64,000 nt of DNA, from assembly GCF_011299555.1 (NCBI RefSeq), contig NZ_CP049857.1, positions 1,798,001 to 1,862,000 of the forward strand, in the 5' to 3' direction. The notes beneath the pieces are model-generated. The model was not told the DNA's origin, searched no databases, and saw only the letters and a list, made by a program, of their open reading frames with translations. Positions 9,193-17,640 of this stretch are shown here, in pieces. How positions within the stretch are numbered: the stretch's first letter is position 1; every line of letters starts with the position of its first letter. Origin of the DNA: Dysgonomonas sp. HDW5A. GTDB lineage: Bacteria > Bacteroidota > Bacteroidia > Bacteroidales > Dysgonomonadaceae. The position numbers and the translations under genes are program-made.

Positions 9193-9297
9193 CAAATTCC
9201 GCACTTTTTAGCCATAGATAGCTATTTATTATTTCGGTTGTCAACGTAAATAGCCTTTACTGTGCTATTTTTCAAAGCAATAAATGGAATGGTTTTT

Positions 9298-9750
9298 CTA
9301 ATTTCTTATCCTGAAAAAACTACCATCTTTCATTACCCTATAGGAACGTAAGCGTTCGGTCGAAGGGCCCGATGTAACTCTGCCCGTTCCGTCTGCTATT
9401 TGATAAATTGATTTACATTTTGGACATTGTGCCTGTAAGGAGCTTATGACTTCTATTTCGTTTATCAAAGGAGCTTCATGAGGACAGCAAAGGTCATAAG
9501 CATATATCCAAGATGCTTCGGCATTACTGATCGCTAAAACTCCTCCGTATCCGGCATATTTAACCGTGCCTGTATTGTTGTAATATTTTTTTGAATAAAA
9601 AGGATTCTGGAATTGATGTTCCAGAGTAATATTAATATTTATTTCAACAAGTTTTGTTGGTACAGTACTGTTTTGGCTTTCTTCTTTAGCACAAGCTGAT
9701 AATAAAGAAATAACTGTAATAATAAATATGTATTGAAAAGCTCTAATCAT
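9298..9750 (-). CDS. Lipoprotein with Rieske-like iron-sulfur fold
   Basis: 150 residues. Signal peptide and lipobox LSAC put the acylated cysteine at residue 20. The C-terminal part resembles Rieske domains: CPH at 89-91, then CPKC at 109-112, followed by SIYQI and GPSTERLRSY, the usual glycine-proline turn. Canonical Rieske uses CxH and CxxH; here the second histidine is a cysteine, so either the ligands are unusual or the cluster is lost. It overlaps the upstream aldo/keto reductase by ATGA, so the two are cotranscribed. Function unknown; an envelope redox role is only an inference. Confidence 0.65.
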   Translation of the reverse strand: MIRAFQYIFIITVISLLSACAKEESQNSTVPTKLVEININITLEHQFQNPFYSKKYYNNTGTVKYAGYGGVLAISNAEASWIYAYDLCCPHEAPLINEIEVISSLQAQCPKCKSIYQIADGTGRVTSGPSTERLRSYRVMKDGSFFRIRN

Positions 9751-10703
9751 TTCTTTAGGATGTTGTCGATCAATTGTAATTCTTGTGCCGAAAAATCAGG
9801 ATTGTTCAGGGCAGCAATATTATCTTTAAGTTGTTTTACTGAACTTGTACCCAATATGACTGAGGTTATATAAGGATTGTGTAAAACCCATGCTAAAGCC
9901 ATTTCGGCAAGAGTTTGGTTACGGTCTTGAGCCAGTGAGTTTAAAAGCTTCGATTTCTCCACTGCTTCAGCAGTTACCTGATCTTGTTGAAGAAAACCGC
10001 TTGCTTTGGCTGCACGTGAATCCTTTGGGATTCCGTTGAGGTATTTATTAGTAAGTAGCCCTTGAGCTAAAGGTGAAAATGCTATAAAACCACTACCTTC
10101 TTTATGTACAAGTTCGAACATTTCTTCTTCCGGATTGCGGACAAACATATTGTAACGATCCTGATAGATGAGGCAGGGTACTTTGTTCTCATTAAGTATG
10201 CTGAATGCCTTTTTTGCCATTTCATACGGATATTTTGATAATCCGATGTATAAGGCTTTACCTTGTCGTACAATATCTACCAATGCCATCATGGTTTCTT
10301 CCACGGGAGTTTCGCTATCATAACGATGACTGTAAAAAATGTCGAAGTATTCTAAGCCTGTTCGTTTCAGGCTTTGGTTAATACTAGCCATAATATATTT
10401 GCGAGACCCTCCATCTCCGTAGGGACCCTCCCACATCAGATGCCCTGCTTTAGACGAAATAATCATCTCGTCACGGTGTGCGGACAAGTCATTTTTCAAT
10501 ACTTTTCCGAAAGTTTCCTCTGCACTTCCGGGAGGAGGTCCGTAATTATTAGCTAAGTCGAAGTGTGTAATGCCTTGCTCGAAAGCATATAATAACATTT
10601 CGCGAGAATTTCCGTAATCGTCAATTGCTCCAAAGTTATGCCACAAACCTAAAGAAAGGGTAGGAAGCTTTAATCCACTGTTTCCGCAAAATTTATATTC
10701 CAT
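9747..10703 (-). CDS. Aldo/keto reductase (YghZ-like)
   Basis: 318-residue NADPH-dependent oxidoreductase on a TIM barrel. The catalytic set is visible: Asp and Tyr in DLANNYG, Lys in SSKAGH, His in SHRYD. The C-terminal VILGTSSVKQLKDNI is the coenzyme-phosphate loop. The N-terminal NSGLKLPTLSLGLWHNFG and the PPPGSAEE block resemble L-glyceraldehyde-3-phosphate reductase (YghZ) and potassium-channel beta-subunit-like members. First gene of a two-gene unit with the Rieske-like lipoprotein; a TACATTTG box (minus strand, 10726-10733) precedes it by about 25 bases. Confidence 0.9.
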   Translation of the reverse strand: MEYKFCGNSGLKLPTLSLGLWHNFGAIDDYGNSREMLLYAFEQGITHFDLANNYGPPPGSAEETFGKVLKNDLSAHRDEMIISSKAGHLMWEGPYGDGGSRKYIMASINQSLKRTGLEYFDIFYSHRYDSETPVEETMMALVDIVRQGKALYIGLSKYPYEMAKKAFSILNENKVPCLIYQDRYNMFVRNPEEEMFELVHKEGSGFIAFSPLAQGLLTNKYLNGIPKDSRAAKASGFLQQDQVTAEAVEKSKLLNSLAQDRNQTLAEMALAWVLHNPYITSVILGTSSVKQLKDNIAALNNPDFSAQELQLIDNILKK

Positions 10704-10725
10704 ATATTTTAGTTGTAAGTGATGA

Positions 10726-10733
10726 CAAATGTA
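10726..10733 (-). promoter_or_regulatory. -7 box for the aldo/keto reductase gene
   Basis: TACATTTG on the minus strand, 23 bases before the start codon. I see no clear TTTG at the right spacing. Confidence 0.45.
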
Positions 10734-10805
10734 AAAAATCTAAATAAGAAGGCTACGGCGAAGATATTTAAAATAGATTAATACCGTTAATTTAGCAAGA
10801 CTTAA

Positions 10806-10813
10806 TATCTTTG
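10806..10813 (+). promoter_or_regulatory. -7 box for the TauE/DUF1634 operon
   Basis: TATCTTTG fits TAnnTTTG and lies about 100 bases before the chosen start of the exporter gene. Confidence 0.5.
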
Positions 10814-10911
10814 TATTCAATAAAATTAAGGTTAATAGCTTGTTATTCGTCTTTTTTGTGTCATTCAAAAAAAGAATAATCACAAACAAACTTTCCATTA
10901 TTAAGATAAAT

Positions 10912-11751
10912 ATGTCATTAGAATTATTTACGATTGTATTATTTCTGGGAGCTATTGCAGCCGGTTTCCTCGGTTCGCTTACAGGATTAGGTGGTGGTGT
11001 AGTAGTAATCCCTTTGCTTACACTGGGTTTTGGAGTTGATATGCGTTATGCCATTGGTGCTGCATTGGTTACGTCAATAGCTAGTTCGTCTGGAGCGGCG
11101 GCGGCATATATCAAAGAAGGTATTACTAATGTTCGGATTGGTATGTTTCTCGAAATAGCAACCACTACGGGAGCTGTTCTGGGGGCTGTGATTGCTATTT
11201 GGCTCGATAAAAAATATATTGCGCTGATTTTTGGTTGCGTACTTATATTCTCAGCTATCCGGACAATAACAAAAAAAGAAGAGAAGATCGACCCTCTCGC
11301 TCCAAGCGATAAGTTAGCCGAGAAGCTTAAATTGAATGGCTCTTATCCGACTAAAGAGGGTCTAGTAAACTATAAAGTACAAAATGTTGCTGCCGGTTAT
11401 TCGCTAATGACTGTTGCAGGCGTTTTATCGGGATTGTTAGGGATTGGTTCAGGAGCCCTAAAGGTGTTGGCTATGGATACTGCCATGAAAATACCATTTA
11501 AAGTCTCTACAACCACAAGTAACTTCATGGTGGGGGTAACTGCTGCTGCCAGCGCTGTTATTTACTTACAAAGAGGTTATATTGATCCCGGATTGGCAAT
11601 GCCTATTGTGGTAGGTGTTTTGTTGGGAGCCTTTTTCGGTTCTAAGCTATTGCCTAAGATAAATGTTAAGAAACTGCGAATGATATTTAGTATTGTAATT
11701 TTCTTCTTAGCAATATCAATGATGTATAACGGTTTAACCGGTAAGTTATAA
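10912..11751 (+). CDS. TauE/SafE (TSUP) family membrane exporter
   Basis: 279 residues from ATG 10912; a TTG at 10840 would add 24 residues without family resemblance, so I prefer 10912. Two repeats carry the TSUP signature: GFLGSLTGLGGGVVVIPLL near the N-terminus and VAGVLSGLLGIGSGALKV in the second half. Eight or nine hydrophobic segments. The family exports small organic sulfonates, sulfite or related anions across the inner membrane; substrate not shown here. The DUF1634 gene follows by five bases. Confidence 0.88.
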   Translation: MSLELFTIVLFLGAIAAGFLGSLTGLGGGVVVIPLLTLGFGVDMRYAIGAALVTSIASSSGAAAAYIKEGITNVRIGMFLEIATTTGAVLGAVIAIWLDKKYIALIFGCVLIFSAIRTITKKEEKIDPLAPSDKLAEKLKLNGSYPTKEGLVNYKVQNVAAGYSLMTVAGVLSGLLGIGSGALKVLAMDTAMKIPFKVSTTTSNFMVGVTAAASAVIYLQRGYIDPGLAMPIVVGVLLGAFFGSKLLPKINVKKLRMIFSIVIFFLAISMMYNGLTGKL

Positions 11752-11756
11752 AAAGC

Positions 11757-12167
11757 ATGAAACATATATTTTCAAGAGAATTTTGGGGCGAACGTGATGT
11801 CGAACAATACATCGGCAAACTATTACGCTATGGAGTGATGCTATCGTGTGCAATTACATTGTTTGGTGGAGTTATATATTTATTCCAACATAAAGGAGTC
11901 ATGGTTGACTACAGCCCTGTTCCTACGGGAATGGCTTTCGGGGTAGAGGATTATTTACGCGAACTGAACACTATATTTCCCCGTATGCTCGATTTCGATG
12001 GAGCTGCCATTATTCAATTTGGGGTTCTTGTTCTTATTGCAACACCCATTATTCGGGTTGCTTTCTCGGCATTCTCTTTTTTGATCGAGAAAGATTATTT
12101 GTATGTTGTTATAACATTAATCGTTTTATCAATTATATTGGCCAATATGCTTTTAGGACTTCATTAA
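11757..12167 (+). CDS. DUF1634 membrane protein
   Basis: 136 residues with three hydrophobic segments (about 28-45, 80-105, 114-134) and the DUF1634 pattern (DVEQYIGKLLRYGVMLS, then FGVLVLIATPIIRV). Genes of this family very often follow TSUP exporters, as here, only five bases after the stop. An accessory role in the exporter is the usual reading of this pairing; nothing in the sequence proves it. Confidence 0.85.
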   Translation: MKHIFSREFWGERDVEQYIGKLLRYGVMLSCAITLFGGVIYLFQHKGVMVDYSPVPTGMAFGVEDYLRELNTIFPRMLDFDGAAIIQFGVLVLIATPIIRVAFSAFSFLIEKDYLYVVITLIVLSIILANMLLGLH

Positions 12168-12230
12168 ATGTCAAAAAGTATTATTCTATCTGTCGCTTAA
12201 TGAGATTAATCAAATTAAAATATTAATATA

Positions 12231-12689
12231 ATGAAAAAGATATTAGTTGTATTTGCGGTTATTAGCATCTTTTTGATGGTGTCGTGTCGAAATACAATTG
12301 CGACACAAGAAAGTACGGAGAATGTTCCTTATGAAACTGTTCAAGGTTACTTCGTGAAGAATGATGCAGATCTGTCGAAGTTGAAAAATGGAAAGATTGC
12401 AACAGAGGTGGAGTTTTCTACGATTTTTGGACCTGCTGCAGTGATGGGACTTAATGGTATGCCTACAACCGTCGATTTTTCTAAACAATATATTATTGCA
12501 GTAGTTGGTAATAAAACGGATTCGGCGGTAACTATTGTTCCGGTAAGCTTAGTGAAAAGAGGTGATCGCTTAACTTTTACATATGAGTATAAAGTTGGAG
12601 ACAAGCAATCTTTTACAATTCAGCCATCACTTGCTATAGTTGTTGATTCTAAATATGCAGGCGATCTGGAGTTGAAAGAAGTAGAATAA
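12231..12689 (+). CDS. Small secreted lipoprotein of unknown function
   Basis: 152 residues with a lipoprotein signal (lipobox MVSC, Cys19), so probably envelope-anchored. The mature part is a small mixed fold; LSKLKNGKIATEVEFSTIFG and KQYIIAVVG resemble short lipoproteins common in Bacteroidales but I cannot name the family. It follows the DUF1634 gene by 63 bases on the same strand and ends before a strong terminator. Confidence 0.6.
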   Translation: MKKILVVFAVISIFLMVSCRNTIATQESTENVPYETVQGYFVKNDADLSKLKNGKIATEVEFSTIFGPAAVMGLNGMPTTVDFSKQYIIAVVGNKTDSAVTIVPVSLVKRGDRLTFTYEYKVGDKQSFTIQPSLAIVVDSKYAGDLELKEVE

Positions 12690-12718
12690 TAGATTGATCT
12701 GTTTAAGAAAGATGTCAT

Positions 12719-12765
12719 AAAAATATAGAGGCTTATTCCGAAAAAGAATAAGCCTCTATATTTTT
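12719..12765. terminator. Bidirectional terminator
   Basis: A perfect twenty-pair stem (12719-12738 with 12746-12765) with a seven-base loop; A and T runs at the base serve both strands. It separates the lipoprotein gene from the convergent methyltransferase gene. Confidence 0.95.
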
Positions 12766-12787
12766 ATGTTTATTTAGCTGTAGTAAT

Positions 12788-13975
12788 TTATTCTACATAC
12801 AATACCAATCCTTTCAAATATTCACCTTCAGGATGATAAATGTTGATAGGATGATCAGCAGGCTGAGTTAATTGGTGTAATATTTTCACACTTCTGCCCG
12901 TTTGAGCAGCAGCACTGAACACAGCCAGTCTGAATGCGTCTTTAGATATTACCTGAGAGCATGAGAAGGTAAATAAAATACCTCCCGGAGCTATCTTCTC
13001 AAAAGCTGTGGCATTTAGTCTCTTGTAGCCTTGCAGTGCATTTTTTATTGCACCTCTATGTTTAGCAAAAGCAGGTGGATCTAAAACAATAAGATCATAA
13101 TCCCCTTTATTGATTTTTGCTAAATATTTGAATGCATCTTCAGCATATGCCGAATGTCTGCTGTCATTAGGGAAGTTTAGTTCAACATTATTTTGTGTGA
13201 GCATAATTGCTTTGGCTGAACTATCTACCGAGTGTACCAATTTTGCCTCACCACGCATGGCGTAAAAAGAAAAGCCTCCTGTGTAGCAAAACATATTCAG
13301 CACAGATTTACCTTTCGAATATTTTTCGATTAAAGCTCTGTTATCTCTTTGGTCAACAAAGAACCCTGTTTTTTGCCCTTTAACCCAATCGGGTTGAAAT
13401 TTCAAACCATTTTCAATTGCTATATCTTCTACATCTTTTCCTCCAACAAGGTAACCATTTTCGGCACCTAAATCGGCTTTATATGGTAAGGTTGTTTCCG
13501 ATTTGTAGTATACATTCTTGAGGGTAGATCCCAATACCTCAATTAAGGCATTGCTGATTTCTATTCTTGATTCATGCATTCCTACAGAGTGTGATTGCAT
13601 GACAGCCGTATTGCCGTATATATCTATTATTAATCCGGGAAGGTTATCTCCTTCGCCATGAATCAGTCTATATGCAGTGTTGGTTTCAGAAACTACTCCT
13701 ATCGATTTACGAAGGCTGAATGCTGTGTTGAGTTTTTCTTTCCAAAATGCAGCGTCTATATTTCTTTCCTGAAAACTAAGTACACGAACTTCTATACTGC
13801 CGATTTGGTAATGTCCTACGGCTATAAAATCGTTATTGGCAGTGTATACATTTACAACTTCTCCTTCGGTCAGGTTGGAATCTTTTTGTGCAACTGCTCC
13901 CGAAAAAATCCAGGGATGAAAACGGCGAAGCGATTCTTCTTTCTTCGGTTTTAGTGTAATTTTTTTATAGCTCAT
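12788..13975 (-). CDS. rlmI: RlmI-type 23S rRNA (cytosine-5) methyltransferase
   Basis: 395 residues. N-terminal PUA domain (LRRFHPWIFSGAVAQ start, about 1-80), a central EEHP-like linker, then a Rossmann methyltransferase: VLNMFCYTGGFSFYA is the SAM site and VLDPPAFAKHRG holds the DPPxF motif. FSCSQ supplies the second conserved cysteine. The E. coli homologue modifies C1962 of 23S rRNA; the same target here is by homology. It is the last gene of a minus-strand run after DUF5063 and the exonuclease, four bases after the latter. Confidence 0.85.
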   Translation of the reverse strand: MSYKKITLKPKKEESLRRFHPWIFSGAVAQKDSNLTEGEVVNVYTANNDFIAVGHYQIGSIEVRVLSFQERNIDAAFWKEKLNTAFSLRKSIGVVSETNTAYRLIHGEGDNLPGLIIDIYGNTAVMQSHSVGMHESRIEISNALIEVLGSTLKNVYYKSETTLPYKADLGAENGYLVGGKDVEDIAIENGLKFQPDWVKGQKTGFFVDQRDNRALIEKYSKGKSVLNMFCYTGGFSFYAMRGEAKLVHSVDSSAKAIMLTQNNVELNFPNDSRHSAYAEDAFKYLAKINKGDYDLIVLDPPAFAKHRGAIKNALQGYKRLNATAFEKIAPGGILFTFSCSQVISKDAFRLAVFSAAAQTGRSVKILHQLTQPADHPINIYHPEGEYLKGLVLYVE

Positions 13976-13979
13976 ATGT

Positions 13980-14573
13980 TTATTTTTCTTCTGATAAGGC
14001 TGGGTTGAGACGTATTAATTTATTATATATTTTCAGACATGCCCATGCATCAAGCGAAGCATATTTTTGTTGTGCCTCGGTTAATACATCAGCTTCCCAA
14101 TTCGAAAGTCGTTGGCTTTTTGATATTTTTTCTCCGAAAAGTATGGCGTAGATACGTTGTAGTCCATTGTCCTCTATTCCGAATTTTTTCACAAAAGCTT
14201 GCAGTTCAATAAAATTTTTAGGCTCTAATTGCATTCGTTTCCGTATTGCCGAGAAATCATCTTTAAGAGAAAGTCCGATTTTTTTTATATCAGGATTTAT
14301 TAGAATATGGTTAAGACATTCGGGTATATTTATAAAATTCAACCGGAACAAAAAACAAGTGTCTTCTGTCGAAAGTTGCATCAATGCAATTGTTCTGATG
14401 AGTCCTTTTTTGAATGATGGGCGTGTTTCGGTATCAAAACCAATAATAGGGTGTTGCTCTAAAAAAGAAGTTGCTTTTTGTGCTTCTTTCTCTGTTTGTA
14501 CCACAATTATCCGTCCGGGAAAAGTTGCCGGTGGCAAAGTTGCTATTTCTTCTTTTGATATTGTACTTACCAC
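13980..14573 (-). CDS. DEDDy 3'-5' exonuclease domain protein
   Basis: 197 residues forming a single DNA_pol_A_exo1/RNase D-like domain. Catalytic residues are in place: FDTET (Asp and Glu), SLKDDF (Asp), and YASLDAWA (Tyr and Asp, the DEDDy type). No HRDC domain follows, unlike RNase D. The start is a GTG that overlaps the end of the DUF5063 gene by seven bases. Such stand-alone domains next to DUF5063 are frequent in Bacteroidales. Substrate (DNA or RNA) is not determined. Confidence 0.88.
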   Translation of the reverse strand: MVSTISKEEIATLPPATFPGRIIVVQTEKEAQKATSFLEQHPIIGFDTETRPSFKKGLIRTIALMQLSTEDTCFLFRLNFINIPECLNHILINPDIKKIGLSLKDDFSAIRKRMQLEPKNFIELQAFVKKFGIEDNGLQRIYAILFGEKISKSQRLSNWEADVLTEAQQKYASLDAWACLKIYNKLIRLNPALSEEK

Positions 14574-15145
14574 TCTTCTTGAATATTATCGGAATCCAAA
14601 CCATTGTCTTCCATATTTTCTTCATCTATTGCATATCTTAAAGAATGAAGTGCTCTAAGAACATTTACTAATTTTTGTCCCCAGTAAAGTTTGAAGTTCT
14701 CGAAACAAGTGTATAAACCTTCGCTCATATTTTCTTCGATCCCTTGCTCATATATGGATATGAAATTTTTAGTATCCTGATATATATCTGCAACATCTTC
14801 GGATATGCTTGCAGAAATAGGCGTGTCGCTATATTTCATGTCTTCGACAAAAACTTCCAAGTAAGTGTCATTCTCTTTGTATGCTGTATATAGCTTAGAA
14901 ACTATATAATTATAGTCGTCTTCGGTAACGGTAACTTCCGGGTATATCTCGTCCTCTATCTCTATTTCGGGCAATAAGGATGCCTTCAGATAGAGTAGTG
15001 GCAATAATTTTGTTAATTTATCGGTGTACTCTTTACTTGTAATGTTCTCAGGATTCTCTAAGAATGTGCAATATTGTACAGCAACTGTTACAAATTCAAC
15101 TACATTTTTTGAAAATACGATATTGCTTGCCAGCTCTTTTCCCAT
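14567..15145 (-). CDS. DUF5063 family protein
   Basis: 192 residues, acidic and helical, with the N-terminal VVEFVTVAVQYCTFLEN and the C-terminal FENFKLYWGQKLVNVLRALHSLRYAI blocks of DUF5063. No catalytic motif seen. It is the first gene of a unit with the DEDDy exonuclease, which it overlaps by seven bases. Function unknown. Confidence 0.8.
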   Translation of the reverse strand: MGKELASNIVFSKNVVEFVTVAVQYCTFLENPENITSKEYTDKLTKLLPLLYLKASLLPEIEIEDEIYPEVTVTEDDYNYIVSKLYTAYKENDTYLEVFVEDMKYSDTPISASISEDVADIYQDTKNFISIYEQGIEENMSEGLYTCFENFKLYWGQKLVNVLRALHSLRYAIDEENMEDNGLDSDNIQEEW

Positions 15146-15266
15146 TCTGAATATTTTTTTGTCTTATCTCTATTTGTGATCTATCCAAGTATAACTGCGA
15201 ATATTTGTTATGACTTTCAAATATGATCTTTTATATTATCAATTACTTAACTTTATTTCGATACTA

Positions 15267-15274
15267 CAAATTTA
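15267..15274 (-). promoter_or_regulatory. -7 box for the DUF5063-exonuclease-rlmI unit
   Basis: TAAATTTG on the minus strand, about 120 bases before the DUF5063 start, with a GTTTCA-like -33 region. Divergent from the promoter of the WG-repeat gene. Confidence 0.45.
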
Positions 15275-15343
15275 GGAAATAATATTGAAACATAGTTCTT
15301 GTATATTATATCTTGTAATAACACTCATTATATTGGCTTTATG

Positions 15344-15374
15344 TTTGTATTCTGATAACTAAGTACTACATTTG
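15344..15374 (+). promoter_or_regulatory. Promoter of the WG-repeat gene
   Basis: TTTG (15344-15347) and TACATTTG (15367-15374) with exactly 19 bases between them, a textbook Bacteroidetes promoter. It implies a leader of about 195 bases that contains the hairpin at 15386. Confidence 0.75.
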
Positions 15375-15385
15375 CAGTGAATTTT

Positions 15386-15404
15386 AAAGTCACAGACTTT
15401 TTTT
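15386..15404 (+). repeat. AAGGTC-hairpin repeat, variant copy in a leader
   Basis: AAAGTC-ACA-GACTTT followed by four T. Compared with other copies both arms are changed together (G to A and C to T), so pairing is kept. It starts twelve bases after the -7 box, near the transcript start of the WG-repeat gene. Confidence 0.65.
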
Positions 15405-15577
15405 ATTACTTGTTCACGAATGATCACTACAAATAGATATAGTTAAGAGGTAAAAGCAAAAATGTTACTTTAGTAAAAGTAACTAACTCTGGTTTTTGCA
15501 CTTATAAAAGCACTGAAAACTGTGTGAGCTTGCCTACAATAAAAAGATAACTAACAATAAAAGATTTAATATACTTG

Positions 15578-16567
15578 ATGAAGACAATTGCATTTCTACT
15601 AACCGTTTTTTTATCAGTAAGCAGTGTGGCTTATGCTCAGAAAGCCGAAATCTATCAAAACAAAGATAAGTTTGGTATAAAACAAGGTGATAAAACTTTA
15701 GTTAAAGCCCAGTATGAGGCAATGGAATTTCTTGAAGAGGGATTTTTTGCGTTTAAGAAAAAAGGAAAATGTGGCGTCATAACGAAAAGCGGAACTATTG
15801 TTATCCCGGATGCATACGATGGTGTAAAATCTTATGGCAATGGATTGTTTTTGGTGAAAGATGGAAAAGCTTGGGGATTAGTAGATCGAACCAATAAATT
15901 GGTGTTGCCTATAAGTTATACAAGTTTCAAATTTGTGAATGACCATCTTTGTGAAGTTAAATCTCAAGGAAAATTTGGTCTAATAAATAAATACGGGGAA
16001 ATTGTTATTCCTGCTCAGTATGAAGGGGTAGCACCTTTTAATGATACATTTTTTTTAATCGAAAAGGGCGGTAAATCGGGACTTATTGATGACAATGGTA
16101 AGGTAGTTGTCGAAGCACAGTATGATGGCTTTGATAAAATCGCAGACAAGGATCTTTATAATGTACGATTGGGTAATAAGATTGGATTGATGACTGCCGA
16201 AGGGCAAGTTCTTTTAGATCCTGTATATGATAATATAGAAGATGATGCATGTATCGGCATGAAGTTAACCGAAAATGGGAAAATCGGATTTTATACTAAA
16301 ACCCGTCGTCTTGTAGCTCCTGTATACTCAAGGGTGCTATTTTATCAACCCGAATTGGGATTGGTTGTAGTAGAAGAGGGTGGTAAGTTTGGTGTGGTAA
16401 CTTCTCGTGGTACAGTTACTCCTTCAGCTTATGAGAATATAAGTCGTTTCTCTCCAAGAGGTATTGCCTTTGTTGAGAAATCGGGTAAATTGATGGCTAT
16501 AAATTCCGAAGGTCGTGAGATGATTCTTCAGGAAATTATGGGTGCAGGTAATCAGCCTCCTCAGTAA
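15578..16567 (+). CDS. Secreted WG-repeat protein
   Basis: 329 residues from ATG 15578 (an in-frame TTG just before it is less likely). Signal peptide about 1-20, ending AYA-Q. The mature part is built of some ten repeats of about 25-30 residues with the pattern KFGLINKYGEIVIPAQYEGV, the WG/KWG repeat that forms beta-propeller-like or solenoid surfaces. No catalytic residues. Probably periplasmic or surface-exposed. Transcribed alone from a strong promoter with a long leader. Confidence 0.85.
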   Translation: MKTIAFLLTVFLSVSSVAYAQKAEIYQNKDKFGIKQGDKTLVKAQYEAMEFLEEGFFAFKKKGKCGVITKSGTIVIPDAYDGVKSYGNGLFLVKDGKAWGLVDRTNKLVLPISYTSFKFVNDHLCEVKSQGKFGLINKYGEIVIPAQYEGVAPFNDTFFLIEKGGKSGLIDDNGKVVVEAQYDGFDKIADKDLYNVRLGNKIGLMTAEGQVLLDPVYDNIEDDACIGMKLTENGKIGFYTKTRRLVAPVYSRVLFYQPELGLVVVEEGGKFGVVTSRGTVTPSAYENISRFSPRGIAFVEKSGKLMAINSEGREMILQEIMGAGNQPPQ

Positions 16568-16585
16568 ATCTAAATATAGAATATA

Positions 16586-16622
16586 ACAAAAGGTCATCTG
16601 AACGGATGACCTTTTGTGTTTT
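16586..16622 (+). terminator. Terminator after the WG-repeat gene
   Basis: Thirteen-pair stem (16586-16598 with 16605-16617), loop TGAACG, then T-rich tract. It also faces the convergent glycosyltransferase gene. Confidence 0.85.
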
Positions 16623-16636
16623 TATAATAATGAAGA

Positions 16637-17515
16637 TTATGATCTGCTTATGTTTTCTTTGATCTTTTTCAGTAAATCCTCAGAGACGGGATATTCAAAT
16701 TTTCGTGCAAAAAGGGCGTCAGATTTTAGTATATCATTGTAGTCATTGCAGTCTAAATTAGCCGGGAAATTTCCATTCCTCTCTTCCCAGATGATAAACC
16801 TCATATTGTTGTTTATGATATTCTCTTTTATGGGCGAATTAAGAAGAATGGTTTGAAAAAAAATCTCTTCGGAACAAAACGAATACTTGAATCTTTTTAA
16901 GAATCGAGGATGATTCTCCATGTATTGAAAAACATATTCTAAAGATTCTCTTTTTAGAGACCAATAGGTTGATCCTCCATGTAATGGGGGGAAGTCTTTG
17001 CTAAAGCTCCTTTTGAATCCGATTTTTTTCTGAAGTTTAGAAAATCCTTTGATTAGTCTTTCATTTAACCCCGTTCTTCCATCTATCAGATCATATATGT
17101 TATACCTTGACAATCTATCCATCCCATCCTCGGGCCAAGCAGGGTAGGGAAGCGGGAAATATTCCATAAAATCCTTATCTCGGTTTGTTTCCATAAAATC
17201 GTTTAGCCTATCTCTTGAAACAATCGGATAGTCATGTCCTGTAATGAGATGAAAGTGTTTGTTGGCCGAATCTCCTATAGCCTTTTCCGCTAATTCCAGT
17301 ATAGCTCTTAGGTGATTGATACCTCCCCAGTTGATTTTATACGTTTGGGATACATATTGTACCCTTTCTTTTGAAGACAGCTTCTGTATATCATTTTTAG
17401 AAATTGAGCTTTTACGGTCTATGTGGATATATATGTTGAATTTATCATCGAAAAAATTGACCAGATCTTCGAGGTGATTATAATTCTTATATGCTGTAAT
17501 TAAAATGGCTTGCAT
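16637..17515 (-). CDS. GT14 (core-2/I-branching) family glycosyltransferase
   Basis: 292 residues resembling bacterial beta-1,6-N-acetylglucosaminyltransferases. The N-terminal ILITAYKNYNHLEDLV, IYIHIDRKS, NWGGINHLRAILELA and HFHLITGHDYPI blocks, then GGSTYWSLKRESLEYV and CSEEIFFQTILL, are the conserved GT14 series. No membrane segment, so cytosolic. The next gene in the run, upstream, is the DUF6056 membrane protein, which suggests a surface-glycan role. The acceptor is unknown. Confidence 0.85.
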   Translation of the reverse strand: MQAILITAYKNYNHLEDLVNFFDDKFNIYIHIDRKSSISKNDIQKLSSKERVQYVSQTYKINWGGINHLRAILELAEKAIGDSANKHFHLITGHDYPIVSRDRLNDFMETNRDKDFMEYFPLPYPAWPEDGMDRLSRYNIYDLIDGRTGLNERLIKGFSKLQKKIGFKRSFSKDFPPLHGGSTYWSLKRESLEYVFQYMENHPRFLKRFKYSFCSEEIFFQTILLNSPIKENIINNNMRFIIWEERNGNFPANLDCNDYNDILKSDALFARKFEYPVSEDLLKKIKENISRS

Positions 17516-17640
17516 TGGCTTTATTTAGAGTTTGAAAAACGAATGTAAATAAAAGCTTTTAGTTTTGCTCTTAAAGTGTATCATTAAATATTTTCTTTTA
17601 CCTGATATTATCTGTAGTAGCATAACAGGAGCAGATGTCT

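Noticed and set aside
9248-9270. AAATAGC/GCTATTT hairpin with T-run as a terminator
   Set aside because: The T-run is on the strand with no upstream gene; short A/T-rich stem, likely chance.
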